35,894 nt of DNA from a virus: the IMG/VR virus record IMGVR_UViG_3300031553_000017, positions 1 through 35,894 of that record; one strand, given 5' to 3'. Both the position numbers and the translations under genes were made by a program. The notes under the pieces were generated by a model. It was not told where the DNA came from. It was given only the letters and a program-made list of their open reading frames with translations, and ran no database searches. How positions within the stretch are numbered: the first letter of the stretch is position 1; each line of letters starts with the position of its first letter. This document shows positions 14,055-23,128 of this stretch, in pieces.

Positions 14055-14431
14055 CAGCGACCGCCCTTCTTGACCGCCATGTTCATCGCCTGCCGCACTC
14101 GGCCCTCATAGTGCGGGCGGTAGAATTCCCACGCCGGGAACAGATGCGGTTGAGGTGAGCGCGGCGGATCGAGCGTGCCGAACTCGACGAATGGTGCGTA
14201 CTGCACATCCGTACCGACCTCCGCTGCCATGCCACCCTTGTAGTACGTCGCGCGGTAGCTCGACCGCAGTCGGCCCGTATCGACGGGACACCCCTCCTTC
14301 GTCATCTGCTCCACGTCCGTAGCTGTCTGACTCACGGCATCAACCACGCCGTGCCGCATCGCATCACTCACCCTGCTGATGGCGCGCTTTACCTCTCCGC
14401 CGCCCTCCAGATGCACTGATATCCTTGCCAT
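14054..14431 (-). CDS. HK97 gp10-like protein, 125 aa
   Basis: The chosen start is ATG 14431 (MARISVHLEGGGEVKRAISR), overlapping the previous stop by one base. The longer frame to 14488 lies inside that gene. PVDTGRLRSSYRATY followed by VGTDVQYAPFVEFGT is the signature of the HK97 gp10 family, which acts in the head-tail connection or in tail assembly. Confidence 0.85.
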   Translation of the reverse strand: MARISVHLEGGGEVKRAISRVSDAMRHGVVDAVSQTATDVEQMTKEGCPVDTGRLRSSYRATYYKGGMAAEVGTDVQYAPFVEFGTLDPPRSPQPHLFPAWEFYRPHYEGRVRQAMNMAVKKGGR

Positions 14432-14769
14432 CAGTCGTTCCCGTGCATCCGAGCTTCGATTCGGGTGTATTCCTTGTGCCGTCCCCAATCCACCCGAATG
14501 CTGCGTATCTCCAGGTACTCGCCGTTGAAGACCACGTACATGTCTGTCGTCAGATCGTCGCGACGACGAATGGTGATCAGATGCGTCGTATCGCTCTGCA
14601 GCAGTTGACCGCTGCGGTACGTGCTACCCGATACCGCCTCCACCTTTGCCCACACCGTAGGGTCGGTAGCGATATCATCCCAATTCGGCGTCACGCTGCC
14701 GTAGTCGTCTTGCGTTTCGCTCGCCACGTAGCGGAAGGTGACGCGCTGCCGCAGATCACCAGCATTCAT
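14431..14769 (-). CDS. head-tail joining (stopper-like) protein, 112 aa
   Basis: ATG 14769 begins MNAGDLRQRVTFRYVASETQ, the standard start of SPP1 gp16-like head closure proteins, continuing DDYGSVTPNWDDI and VWAKVEAVSG. Such proteins plug the connector after DNA packaging. It overlaps the connector gene by ATGA. Confidence 0.85.
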   Translation of the reverse strand: MNAGDLRQRVTFRYVASETQDDYGSVTPNWDDIATDPTVWAKVEAVSGSTYRSGQLLQSDTTHLITIRRRDDLTTDMYVVFNGEYLEIRSIRVDWGRHKEYTRIEARMHGND

Positions 14770-15455
14770 ATCCGGATCACCCTGTACGGGCTCAGTAGCC
14801 GACGAGCGTCGTATGTCACGCGTGCCGTGCTGGTGCCAACTACCTCGTCGGATCGCTGCTCGTACATCGTGCCGATCATCCGTAGTAATGCTTCCGTGAT
14901 CGCATCGGGCACGTCGCCTGCAGATGTGCCATAGCCCGCCGTGTAGGTGATCTTGAGCGAGTTCCGGGATCGCAGACTACTGGGCCACGCACGACCGATA
15001 TTCAGATACACGCGCCCATAGGGCGCTCGTGGCCCGTCGGGTGCATCTACCTGGTAGTAGTCTGCGCTGAAGGTCGTTGCGTCATTATCCGTGTCGTACG
15101 AGACGATGCTCAGATCGGACGCGTCCGAGTACAGCAGTGGCGGATGCGGCAGCTTGATGTAGTCCTCCGCACCCGGGTACGACGCACCCAGCGGCCAGTC
15201 CGCACGCACCTTCGCCAGATTCGCGTACCGGCCTGACCCGAGATCGTCGGCGTCGATCCATAGCTCCCACGTCTGACTGACCAGCGCACGACCGGTGTAC
15301 GCCTCGACCTGCTGCCGCGCAGCCTCGATCCACCGGTCGAACGGCGTGTCCTCGTCACTGCTATCCACGCGACAGTAGACCTTCGCCTGTGCTACCGTGA
15401 CAGGCTCAGTGTCCGGTGCTGTCTTGAGTGACGCTCGGCCTATCAGTCCGGCCAT
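14766..15455 (-). CDS. head-tail connector (phiE125 gp8-like) protein, 229 aa
   Basis: The text EPVTVAQAKVYCRVDSSDED followed by DRWIEAARQQVEAYTGRALV is the N-terminal signature of phage connector/adaptor proteins (gp6/gp8 type). Around 145-190 come GYGTSAGDVPDAITEALLRM and a helix ending in EQRSDEVV, also typical. It binds the portal and starts the neck. A long middle insertion of strands (about 75-145) is usual in the phiE125 gp8 group. Confidence 0.85.
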   Translation of the reverse strand: MAGLIGRASLKTAPDTEPVTVAQAKVYCRVDSSDEDTPFDRWIEAARQQVEAYTGRALVSQTWELWIDADDLGSGRYANLAKVRADWPLGASYPGAEDYIKLPHPPLLYSDASDLSIVSYDTDNDATTFSADYYQVDAPDGPRAPYGRVYLNIGRAWPSSLRSRNSLKITYTAGYGTSAGDVPDAITEALLRMIGTMYEQRSDEVVGTSTARVTYDARRLLSPYRVIRI

Positions 15456-15603
15456 GCTTGTATTCCCTCGGACCAGGTGCGATGTAGACTGCGTGGCCCC
15501 TGCTGACCAGATACCGGGCAGCCAACGGGGACAGATATACGATCTGCCCCCGTCGGTAGACGCGCCAGTCGGTCAACATCCGTATGCCGACGGAGCTGGT
15601 CAC
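15406..15603 (-). CDS. small hypothetical protein in head module, 65 aa
   Basis: The proposed start is GTG 15603, sharing its base with the upstream TAG. An ATG at residue 9 (MLTDWRVYRRGQIVYLSPLA) is an alternative. The core DWRVYRRGQ...AARYLVSRGHAVYI resembles a small protein often found between capsid and connector genes in phages, with a short barrel-like fold. It overlaps the next gene by 50 nt. Function is unknown. Confidence 0.6.
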   Translation of the reverse strand: MTSSVGIRMLTDWRVYRRGQIVYLSPLAARYLVSRGHAVYIAPGPREYKHGRTDRPSVTQDSTGH

Positions 15604-16043
15604 TAGGTCACGGTACCCGTTGTCGGCGCGCTGGGCGGATTCAGGCCTGCATGGCTCAGGATCGCCGTGACGCTCCAATAGCCTGCACTGATCGTCAGCG
15701 TCTCGTCGAGCTTGACCGCGACGTACCGTTCACCGCCGATGTAGCCCACCGCCTGCGTCGTGGTAGTGCTCTCGTCTGCCACCGCCACGAATGCGCCGAG
15801 GATGTCGCCGGAATCGACTGCACTGTAGCTTGATGAGGACGCCGGTGTATCCGACGCCTCATAGAGCACGGGGGTGATGTAGTTGTCTGCATCCCCGCCT
15901 GTGAGCGCGCTGTTCTCGACGATGAACTCCGCGCTCTCGAAGCCGTTCAGATCGACGTAGCTAGACCACGTATCCGCAGTCACCTCCGCGATGGTCATCA
16001 GCTTCACGACTTCGATGCTGTTGTGTAGGTCTCGTGTTGCCAC
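15603..16043 (-). CDS. probable head decoration or virion protein, 146 aa
   Basis: This is a Ser-, Thr- and Ala-rich beta protein (LNGFESAEFIVENSALTGGD, then AVGYIGGERYVAVKLDETLT). It has the pattern of small virion proteins found after the capsid gene in many phages and likely binds or decorates the capsid. It starts at ATG 16043. No family is named with confidence. Confidence 0.6.
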   Translation of the reverse strand: MATRDLHNSIEVVKLMTIAEVTADTWSSYVDLNGFESAEFIVENSALTGGDADNYITPVLYEASDTPASSSSYSAVDSGDILGAFVAVADESTTTTQAVGYIGGERYVAVKLDETLTISAGYWSVTAILSHAGLNPPSAPTTGTVT

Positions 16044-16056
16044 GTGTGTAGTCCTT

Positions 16057-17586
16057 TCACTTCGGTCTTACGACGAAGTAGTTCACGTCGTGCTCGGGGT
16101 CTGTCCACGGCAGAGACAGGTGTACCTCGCCTGCTGCGCAGTCACATCCAACGCCACAGGCGGTATCTGCGGCTGCGGCGAAGCACACATCCGTTGCGAC
16201 CACCCCTGCGACTGTGACCGTATCCTTCCCGTCGTCACCGTCTCCAGCATCGGCCAGGATGCCTGCGTGCGCATAGCGCATCAGGCTATCGAGGCTGACT
16301 GGGCCGGTGACATACTGGACGCTCGCATCCAGCGTGTCCACGGTAACTGTCCCGGTCACATCGAGATTCTCAGTTGCGGTCAGTGTGCCGTCCACGTTCA
16401 TGTCACCGGTGACTGTCGTCGTCGTCGCATTGAGCGTATCAACGGTCATTGTGCCAGTTACGTCCGCGTCGCCGCTCGCCGTCAGAGTGCCCGTCATACC
16501 CAGCGTGGAGCTGCATGTGACGCTGGCGCCGAACGTAGCAGCAGAGTCGAACTTGATGTCATCGAGTACGACAGCTACGCCCACTGAGTCGATTTCGCGG
16601 CTGGTGCCAAGGACGGCTGCTTTGCTTGCCGTAGCCGTGCCCGGCGTCACCGCATCCAGGACGCCAGTCTCCGACGCGGAGAGAATGTTGGCGCCGTGTG
16701 TGAAGTTGGTTGCCACATCGAGGTCACCGGTGACAACTGAGTCCGCTCCGATCTTGTTGACCGTGGCGATGTCCAGGTTCGCATCCGGCACGAGCACTTT
16801 GCTGGCGGCCGCAGTACCCGGCGTCACGCCATCGAGCACCCCTGTTTCTTCCGCTGAGAGTGTACTCGCACCGTGGATTATGTTCGTGGCAACATCGGCT
16901 ACGCTCACATCGGCGGTATCCGTAGTGAACTTCCCATCGACATCGAGGGCGCCTGTCACGTCGACATTGCCATCGAACGTTGCGGTACCGTCGACATCCA
17001 GATTGCCAGTCACATAGCTTGTGGCAGCGTCCAGGGTATCGACAGTCACGGTGCCCGTCACGTCGAGGTTGCCACTCGCAGTGATCGTACTCGTCACGGT
17101 CAGCGTGCCGGTGATCGTGCCATTGCCCGATACCGAGAGTGTAGTCAGCTTCAGCGTATCATCGGCCGCGATGGTCACCACGTCGCTCACACCCTCAATC
17201 TTCGCGACGACGAACGTGTCGCTGCCGACCAGCGTCAGCTTGTTGCTCACGCCCTCCAGCCGGGCCACCACGAGCGTGTCATTGCCCGCGATGGTCAGTT
17301 TATCGGACGTGCCCTCGACGACGACGACTTTGACCGTGTCCGTTGAGGTGAGCTTGTCGCTGAACGTCGTGTTCCCCGCGTAGGTCACGGTCACACCCGA
17401 CTGCACGTCCAGAGTGGCGCCCGACAGCATCTCGAACTCGCCACCGGATTGCACCTCCACCTCGCCACCATCGGCCACGACCTGCTTGTCACCGCGGTCC
17501 GTCTTGTAGATCGCCGTGATGTACGTCTGAGCATGAGCACCCACTACCAGGGCGAGAATTGCGAGGAGTGGAATGAACCGCTTCAT
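16057..17586 (-). CDS. repeat protein with Sec-type signal peptide in the capsid module, 509 aa
   Basis: The N-terminus MKRFIPLLAILALVVGAHAQ is a textbook signal peptide (KR, hydrophobic core, A-H-A cleavage site). The rest is Thr-, Val-, Asp- and Gly-rich with no charge clusters, and is built from repeats. Three 20-residue copies (SDKLTIAGNDTLVVARLEGV type) lie at about 75-147, copies of NLDVTGTVTVDTLDA at about 173, 373 and 408, and two of ETGVLDxVTPGTAxASK at about 247 and 306. The last motif is frequent in phage fibre-like proteins. Cysteines appear only near the C-terminus. A beta-solenoid fibre is likely. The signal peptide is odd for a protein coded between capsid and decoration genes. 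Confidence 0.75.
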   Translation of the reverse strand: MKRFIPLLAILALVVGAHAQTYITAIYKTDRGDKQVVADGGEVEVQSGGEFEMLSGATLDVQSGVTVTYAGNTTFSDKLTSTDTVKVVVVEGTSDKLTIAGNDTLVVARLEGVSNKLTLVGSDTFVVAKIEGVSDVVTIAADDTLKLTTLSVSGNGTITGTLTVTSTITASGNLDVTGTVTVDTLDAATSYVTGNLDVDGTATFDGNVDVTGALDVDGKFTTDTADVSVADVATNIIHGASTLSAEETGVLDGVTPGTAAASKVLVPDANLDIATVNKIGADSVVTGDLDVATNFTHGANILSASETGVLDAVTPGTATASKAAVLGTSREIDSVGVAVVLDDIKFDSAATFGASVTCSSTLGMTGTLTASGDADVTGTMTVDTLNATTTTVTGDMNVDGTLTATENLDVTGTVTVDTLDASVQYVTGPVSLDSLMRYAHAGILADAGDGDDGKDTVTVAGVVATDVCFAAAADTACGVGCDCAAGEVHLSLPWTDPEHDVNYFVVRPK

Positions 17587-17604
17587 GTCGCATCCCTCCT
17601 CTGG

Positions 17605-18903
17605 TTAGCTCTCTGCGATCTTGATGGTGTAGATCGCGTCGTCGTCGGCCACGTCGCCACCACTCATGGCGTAGCCGTAGAAGCGCGTGGTTGCGCTGCC
17701 CGCCTGGGTCACGTCATCACGCTGGATAGCCATCTGCACCGTGTCGGCGATGACATAGCCGCGCTTGAAATCGCCGTACGCGATTGGAAACGCGTCAGCA
17801 CCGATGTCCGGCATGTTCGGTGAGATGTAGATGGGCTTGCCGCGTATGGACAGCGGCATGGCGCTGTTCAGGTTATCGGCGATGACAGTGCGGCCCTGAC
17901 CATCGCGCAGATCGTAGATGACGCCCAGTGTGGTCCGGTTCATCACCCACACGCAGTTCTGCCAGTAGGGCTGCTTGATGTCCGTCATCACCTTGATGAT
18001 CGCGCTGTCACTCGCGAGCGTGTCTGCCTTCCCACCAGCCCGGTAGTTGGCCTGGACATTCGAGTCTGCCAGGAAGCCACGCGGCTCGCCAGCATCGTCA
18101 CCGTTGATGTACGACTCGCCGAAGAGCGTCGCGAAGGCGTCGCCGAACTGCTGCGATGCGAGCGCCGGAAAGTCCACGAAGCTCTGTGCCAGCAACTTCC
18201 ATGACGCATCCCAGTATGACATCGCCTCGTGGCACGGGATGCGGACCTGGCCGTACGCCTCGGTGCTATCCTCGGTGGCCGTACCGGCCTCCTTACCGAG
18301 GTACGCAGCCGTGGCGTTGCCAGTCCGCTTCGGGTATACGAGCTCGTTGCCGTCCACGGGCACGACGGTGGCAAGCTGGCGCATGACATCGAACTCGCGG
18401 GCTGCGGCGATGATCTTCTCCCGCAGGTCGGGGTGGACAAGGAACCCGGCCGCCGTATCGGTATCGACGGTCATGTCCTTCTGTGCGCTCGGCGTGCGGA
18501 CCATCACCCGGCGGTACTGGGCATTCGCCTTCTGCTCCCAGCCCTTCATCACCTCCGGTGGATCGGCGTAGACCGCATTCGCCTTGCGGCTGAACCAGTC
18601 CCAGAATCGATCCTGATACTCCTGAGACGCCTTTGCCTGCTCGTCCTTCTCGGCCGGGCGATTGGCCTCGATCTCGATCTCATCGAGTCGCGCCTTCACC
18701 GCGTCCAGGCTGCGCTGATACTGCTCCAGATCGATGGTGCCGAGCAGGTCTTCCTTCACCTTCTCGCGCAGTTCCTTCTCGTACGCTACACCCTCCAGCT
18801 TCTTCTCGGCCTCGGTCATCCGCTGGCCGAACTGCTCGAACTGGGCAAGTGCCGTACGGAACTCTTCCACGACCTTTGTCGGCGTGGTGTCTGTCTCAGC
18901 CAT
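17605..18903 (-). CDS. major capsid protein, HK97 family, 432 aa
   Basis: Residues 1-125 form a charged helical delta/scaffold part (EFRTALAQFEQFGQRMTEAE onward). The HK97-fold coat begins about 140 with DTDTAAGFLVHPDLREKIIA. It continues with RQLATVVPVDGNELVYPKRT (N-arm and E-loop region), a FGESYINGDDAGEPRGFLAD motif and the A-domain end GDFKRGYVIADTVQMAI. The delta part is expected to be cut off by the adjacent prohead protease. Length and order fit the family. Confidence 0.95.
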   Translation of the reverse strand: MAETDTTPTKVVEEFRTALAQFEQFGQRMTEAEKKLEGVAYEKELREKVKEDLLGTIDLEQYQRSLDAVKARLDEIEIEANRPAEKDEQAKASQEYQDRFWDWFSRKANAVYADPPEVMKGWEQKANAQYRRVMVRTPSAQKDMTVDTDTAAGFLVHPDLREKIIAAAREFDVMRQLATVVPVDGNELVYPKRTGNATAAYLGKEAGTATEDSTEAYGQVRIPCHEAMSYWDASWKLLAQSFVDFPALASQQFGDAFATLFGESYINGDDAGEPRGFLADSNVQANYRAGGKADTLASDSAIIKVMTDIKQPYWQNCVWVMNRTTLGVIYDLRDGQGRTVIADNLNSAMPLSIRGKPIYISPNMPDIGADAFPIAYGDFKRGYVIADTVQMAIQRDDVTQAGSATTRFYGYAMSGGDVADDDAIYTIKIAES

Positions 18904-18906
18904 GAG

Positions 18907-19776
18907 TCACGCTCCTACTCGTGCATTGAAGTCACGCACTATCTCCCATATCGAGTGGAGCGTCTCCGGCTCGATGCCATCGTGTAGCGGCTCGATCAGG
19001 GGTTGCAACACGTCCAGATCGAGTGCCTTGGTGATATCGCCATGATCCTTCAGCCACGCCTTTGCGGCCGCCAGATCGAACTCATCCTTGTCGAAGATCA
19101 ACGACTGCACCTTCATGGTGCCGTCGCCGCCTTTTAGCTTGCCCATGACCGCCTTGACGCCAGTCGTGATCGACACGGTGCGGAAGCTCCCCTTGATGAA
19201 CTTCGACGGGTCGCGCACCCTGTAGCGCCACGACTCATCTGTCTCGTCCCACCCCGGCTTATGCTCGGTCGGCTCAGCCACGTCGAGTAGCATTCGCAGA
19301 TCACACATAGCTGAGTCGAGTGCAGTCTTCACATCGGTGATGCGCGCTCGGTCATTGGCTGGGAATGACACCAGGGACCACTCCAGCAGGCGTATCTCCT
19401 TCAGCCGACGGATGTCGGATCGCTTCGGGTCGGGCTCAGCCTTGATAGTGTCGTATCCGATGGATAGCCCAGTGACGGCACCCTGTCTGGCGAACTCCCA
19501 TGCATCATGCCCGATGTTCGTATGGAGGTTCAGCTCTCCGGCCACCTTGAGCCCGCGCTTGTTCTCCTCCGCCTCGCGCGTGAGGCCAGCGACATCGAAG
19601 TGCTGCCACAGCACGGGTATGTGGGGCCGTTCCTGGAGTGTCTTCGTGAACGCACCCTCGTCGATGATGTCGCCGTACGAGTCCACGTTCCCGAATACGG
19701 CCGCGTAGCCACGGACGACGCCTTCTTGGTCATCATCAGTCTTGAAGTCGCACTGCGCTAGCGTCTTGTATTCCAT
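18907..19776 (-). CDS. prohead protease, HK97 (U35/S78) family, 289 aa
   Basis: The text GYAAVFGNVDSYGDIIDEGA, then LWQHFD and VTGLSIGY, is the family signature, with catalytic H59 and S105. The acidic third member is probably E127 or E132 in RRLKEIRLLEWSLVSFPAN. It removes the capsid delta domain. After about 150 there is an extra 140 residues: SFRTVSITTGVKAVMGKL, then MKVQSLIFDKDEFDLAAAKA. This is a domain seen in some phage head proteases and not needed for catalysis. The gene ends 3 bases before the capsid start. Confidence 0.92.
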   Translation of the reverse strand: MEYKTLAQCDFKTDDDQEGVVRGYAAVFGNVDSYGDIIDEGAFTKTLQERPHIPVLWQHFDVAGLTREAEENKRGLKVAGELNLHTNIGHDAWEFARQGAVTGLSIGYDTIKAEPDPKRSDIRRLKEIRLLEWSLVSFPANDRARITDVKTALDSAMCDLRMLLDVAEPTEHKPGWDETDESWRYRVRDPSKFIKGSFRTVSITTGVKAVMGKLKGGDGTMKVQSLIFDKDEFDLAAAKAWLKDHGDITKALDLDVLQPLIEPLHDGIEPETLHSIWEIVRDFNARVGA

Positions 19777-19792
19777 GCTATCCTCTTGCCGC

Positions 19793-20560
19793 TCACGCGG
19801 CCTTCCGGAATGTCACTGCGCAACGGCAGTTGATGATCTCAGCCGCCGATGCGCCGTGTGACGTATCCCCAGGATGCTCTAGTTGACAGCCGCCGACGAG
19901 GAACAGGCCATCCATAGGTATGGGATCGGCCGCACCGGCTGCCACATGTGTCTCCCGTGTGCGTGCGCCGGGCGTCGCCAGCCAGTCCTTCTCCAGCGGC
20001 AACCCGGTCGAGCGCGCACCTACCATTGCCCCGCGATTGCTCGCACCCACTACCTCCGTGCGCGCAATGCGCATCGAGCGGACGCGGCTTATGCCCTCGT
20101 ACGTGTCGCGCACCCTCCGCGCCAGCGCCGGTATACCTTCGCCCTCTTGTACGCCCTCTGCCAGGACCCGCCGTACCTGCTGTAGTGTCGTACTCTGAAT
20201 GCCGACGATCCGCTGGCCAGCCACGGTGTGGAGATAGGTATCCATCTGGTCTGCCCACTCGTCCACGACCTCGCTCTCCGCCTTCATCAGCCGGCCGTAC
20301 TCGAGCTCGGCGAATGTTCGGCCCACGGCCTGGTATATGCGCGCGTAGAGTATCCACCACTCATCCTGTTGATCTGTCAGCGCCGCAAGCGCCCGCTCCA
20401 TGCCCTGTGCTGGCGTACCGCCAGCCTGAAGCTCTGCTGCAAGGGCCGTCGCCTCGGCTCGGAAGCGGGTCTGCACCTGACGGTACGTGCTGAGGTACAG
20501 GCCTGCCCGGTATCTCTCGTACGCCTTCCACTCGCGCTCTCGCTGATCATAGACCTGCAT
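19793..20560 (-). CDS. MuF-like minor head protein (SPP1 gp7 family), 255 aa
   Basis: The chosen start is ATG 20560 (MQVYDQREREWKAYERYRAG), after GAGGGCAAGG. The frame also has an ATG at 20572. The long helical N-terminal half precedes a C-terminal MuF-type segment: RVRSMRIARTEVVGASNRGA, then ETHVAAGAADPI, and NCRCAVTF at the end. The family joins portal and head and is ejected with DNA in some phages. It overlaps the portal by 14 nt. Confidence 0.88.
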   Translation of the reverse strand: MQVYDQREREWKAYERYRAGLYLSTYRQVQTRFRAEATALAAELQAGGTPAQGMERALAALTDQQDEWWILYARIYQAVGRTFAELEYGRLMKAESEVVDEWADQMDTYLHTVAGQRIVGIQSTTLQQVRRVLAEGVQEGEGIPALARRVRDTYEGISRVRSMRIARTEVVGASNRGAMVGARSTGLPLEKDWLATPGARTRETHVAAGAADPIPMDGLFLVGGCQLEHPGDTSHGASAAEIINCRCAVTFRKAA

Positions 20561-21821
20561 CCTTGCCCTCACCCACGTCTGCTGGATGCTCTATCTCCAT
20601 GGCCGACAATGGCATCATCGTCGCCGATATCCAGAGGTCGTCGCCGCCCTCGACTCTCTCCAGGCCCAGCTCCTCGCGCGCCTCATTCGGCGTCTTGATC
20701 CCGGCCTGCACCGCTCTCACATTGCGCTCGATGACCTGCGCACGCTCCTCCTGCAGCACGTCCACTTCGTCCCGTGCATAGTCGACTACGATGTCCTCGC
20801 CATACTTCGGCTGTATCCAGTGCGTGAGCTCGTCGGTCACCCAGTCGAGCATCGGGAAGATGTTGAGCTCGTAGAGCAGTCGAATCGCCGTCTGGAGGTT
20901 GCTGTACGTCGCATTCTCGTGGTCCCCTAGCAGCACCGTCGGCACGAACCATGTCACGCCGATCTGCCGCATTGTGAGCTTGATGCCCTCGATCCACTCA
21001 GCATCGTGCGGCGACAGGCCGATCGGTTTCGCCGTGAACCCGTCAGCTATGATGTCCCTACCCGCGTTCATGTACCCGCCGTACTTCTCCTCGATGCGTT
21101 TGGAGACTTCCTCGAACTGCTCGTCGGTCATCTGCTCGTCGCCTTGCCACTCCCATATGAGGCCCGGACGCCCGGCTCGCCGTTGGACATTGAAGTTCCA
21201 CGCCGATGCCGCGTTACTCTGCTGGATGGCCGACCATGCAGACGCAGTAGGTGCCAGCCCGTCGTAGTCGCGCATCGGATCGGCGAACCACAGGTGCAGC
21301 ATCTCGTCGGGCGGGACCGTCTCCGCCTTGCTTTCCGGCTGGTCCGGCGGCCGAACTTTGTAGTACTCGATCCCCGCCTTGGGCTTCGGCATCGGCGTCA
21401 CCCAGTGGGGCTGGACGTTGAATAGTTCCATCCGCTCAGTCGTCCACGGTCGCTGTGCACGGGTCATCGCCCCACGGCAGTACGCGTCGCCTGACAGTAG
21501 CAGATGTTGATACGTCCGTTGCCAGAACATCGTCGCGCCGTATGCCTCATTCGGCCGGTGTAGCACGCGCATCAGGCCATGCGTGGGCTCCAGGTCGATG
21601 CGATTGTCTCCGCGTTGTCGGTACGCCACGAGCGGCACACGTGACGCGTTCTGCGCGATCAGCCGGATAGCGGCACCAACGTACGGATTGCCGCGCAGGC
21701 CCTGCTTGACGTAGTTGGCGTAGTCTCTGTTCGGATAGCCCTCGGACTGGGGTGTCGCGAATATGCCACCCCAGCGTTCGCGCGCCTTGCGCCGGAACCA
21801 TCCTCCTACTCGCGTTGTCAT
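20547..21821 (-). CDS. portal protein, HK97 family, 424 aa
   Basis: The text GNPYVGAAIRLIAQNASRVP and HGLMRVLHRPNEAYGATMFW is the standard N-terminal portal signature. LLGDHENATYSNLQTAIRLL and the C-terminal AGIKTPNEAREELGLERVEG complete the family pattern. It forms the dodecameric ring through which DNA enters. It begins in 4-nt overlap with terminase and ends overlapping the MuF-like gene. Confidence 0.95.
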   Translation of the reverse strand: MTTRVGGWFRRKARERWGGIFATPQSEGYPNRDYANYVKQGLRGNPYVGAAIRLIAQNASRVPLVAYRQRGDNRIDLEPTHGLMRVLHRPNEAYGATMFWQRTYQHLLLSGDAYCRGAMTRAQRPWTTERMELFNVQPHWVTPMPKPKAGIEYYKVRPPDQPESKAETVPPDEMLHLWFADPMRDYDGLAPTASAWSAIQQSNAASAWNFNVQRRAGRPGLIWEWQGDEQMTDEQFEEVSKRIEEKYGGYMNAGRDIIADGFTAKPIGLSPHDAEWIEGIKLTMRQIGVTWFVPTVLLGDHENATYSNLQTAIRLLYELNIFPMLDWVTDELTHWIQPKYGEDIVVDYARDEVDVLQEERAQVIERNVRAVQAGIKTPNEAREELGLERVEGGDDLWISATMMPLSAMEIEHPADVGEGKDAGL

Positions 21822-23128
21822 GCGACGCCTAGATGGTATCCCCGGCGCTTCGTCGATAGCGCCAGGTCGGTCACAGTATGCACTAGTGCATCGACTCTAT
21901 CGGGGCTAACGTCTGACTCACCCGGCACCCATGTACACATCTGATCCTCCAGGTCCCCGAACGTCCCTACATGATGCACACGGCCCTGCTCGTACAGTGT
22001 CACCACCGGCTCGGCACGCAGGCGCTTACCACGTGTCGCTCGCACCTCTCGCACAGGCAGCGTCGGCTCGATGGTGTGGAGATTCGCCTTGACCAGCTCC
22101 CAGCCCATGTTCACCTCGGCAGCCACATAGCTGGCGCTGTACCGTTCATACCCCTCTACTACGCGGTAGGCCCACTCGGATGGTGACACACGGCAGGACA
22201 GGTCGTCAATGATATACGAGTGGTTGTCCAGGCCCAGTCCGCCGACGATGATCCCCGTCTCGGCGCTGCCCGGCTTGTGCGTGCCGGCCGGGTCCACGCC
22301 CACTACGATGCGCTTGTACTCACGTGCGTCACCGTGGTTCACCCGATTCTTCTCGATCCACGCCCGCTGCCAGAGCGCATCCTCGATGTCCTCCAGGATG
22401 TGCGCGAGCAACTCCTGGCGACCGAGCTGCGAACCCTCGTAGCGCGCCACGATGTCGTCGAAGAACGCCGGCGCCAGATTCGCACGGTTATCGTACGTCG
22501 TCGAGCGCGTCGTGACCGTCGTCGCTTGTGCGATCAGATCCTTCAGCCACGGCAGCGACTTCGGCGTCGTCGTCACGATGCACCGCGGGTCGTCACCCAG
22601 GCGCAGGCCGAACATGAGCATGTCCCACGCTTGCTGCACGTAGCGCCACGCGCATGGCTCGTCAGCCCATATCCACTCGCACTGGGGGCCGCGTAGGCGC
22701 TCTGGCTCGTCCGCGCTGAAGAGCAATGCGTGAGCGCCGTTCGGCCACGTCAGCCGCCGTTTCGATGGCTCGTACAGAGGGCGATTCCACGGCGGCGACA
22801 CCGCGAGGATGCCCGATTCGCCCTCGACCATCACATCACGCACATCGGCAGCGGTCGGGCCGATCAGGTGCACATATCGCCGCCCGCACTCCTCGACCTG
22901 ACGGCGCAGCTCCTCCGCGCCAGCACGTGTCTTGCCGGAGCCGCGACCGCCAAGCTGCAACCAGACGCGCCAGTCGCCATCAGGTGGCCGCTGGTAGTCG
23001 TGCCGCCAGAACCACCAGTCGTACAGGAGGCTGGTACACTCGCCATTACTCAGGCTGTTGAGTACTGCCTTCCGGTCCGATTCTGGTAGCGATGCCAGCA
23101 ATTCGGCTCTCGATGCGCTCTCTAGCAT
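21818..23128 (-). CDS. terminase large subunit, 436 aa
   Basis: ATPase part: Walker A GGRGSGKT at 60-67 and Walker B WIWADE near 153-158. Nuclease part: VVGVDPAG near residue 275, then ESDVSPDRVDALVHTVTDLA near the end, carrying the acidic residues of the RNase H-like site. The start is unclear. The frame reaches 23173 and has ATGs at 23173, 23152 and 23128. None has a good ribosome binding site. 23128 gives the usual N-terminus (MLESASRAELLASLPESDRK). With any of them it overlaps the small subunit gene by at least 83 nt. It packages DNA into the prohead. Confidence 0.95.
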   Translation of the reverse strand: MLESASRAELLASLPESDRKAVLNSLSNGECTSLLYDWWFWRHDYQRPPDGDWRVWLQLGGRGSGKTRAGAEELRRQVEECGRRYVHLIGPTAADVRDVMVEGESGILAVSPPWNRPLYEPSKRRLTWPNGAHALLFSADEPERLRGPQCEWIWADEPCAWRYVQQAWDMLMFGLRLGDDPRCIVTTTPKSLPWLKDLIAQATTVTTRSTTYDNRANLAPAFFDDIVARYEGSQLGRQELLAHILEDIEDALWQRAWIEKNRVNHGDAREYKRIVVGVDPAGTHKPGSAETGIIVGGLGLDNHSYIIDDLSCRVSPSEWAYRVVEGYERYSASYVAAEVNMGWELVKANLHTIEPTLPVREVRATRGKRLRAEPVVTLYEQGRVHHVGTFGDLEDQMCTWVPGESDVSPDRVDALVHTVTDLALSTKRRGYHLGVA

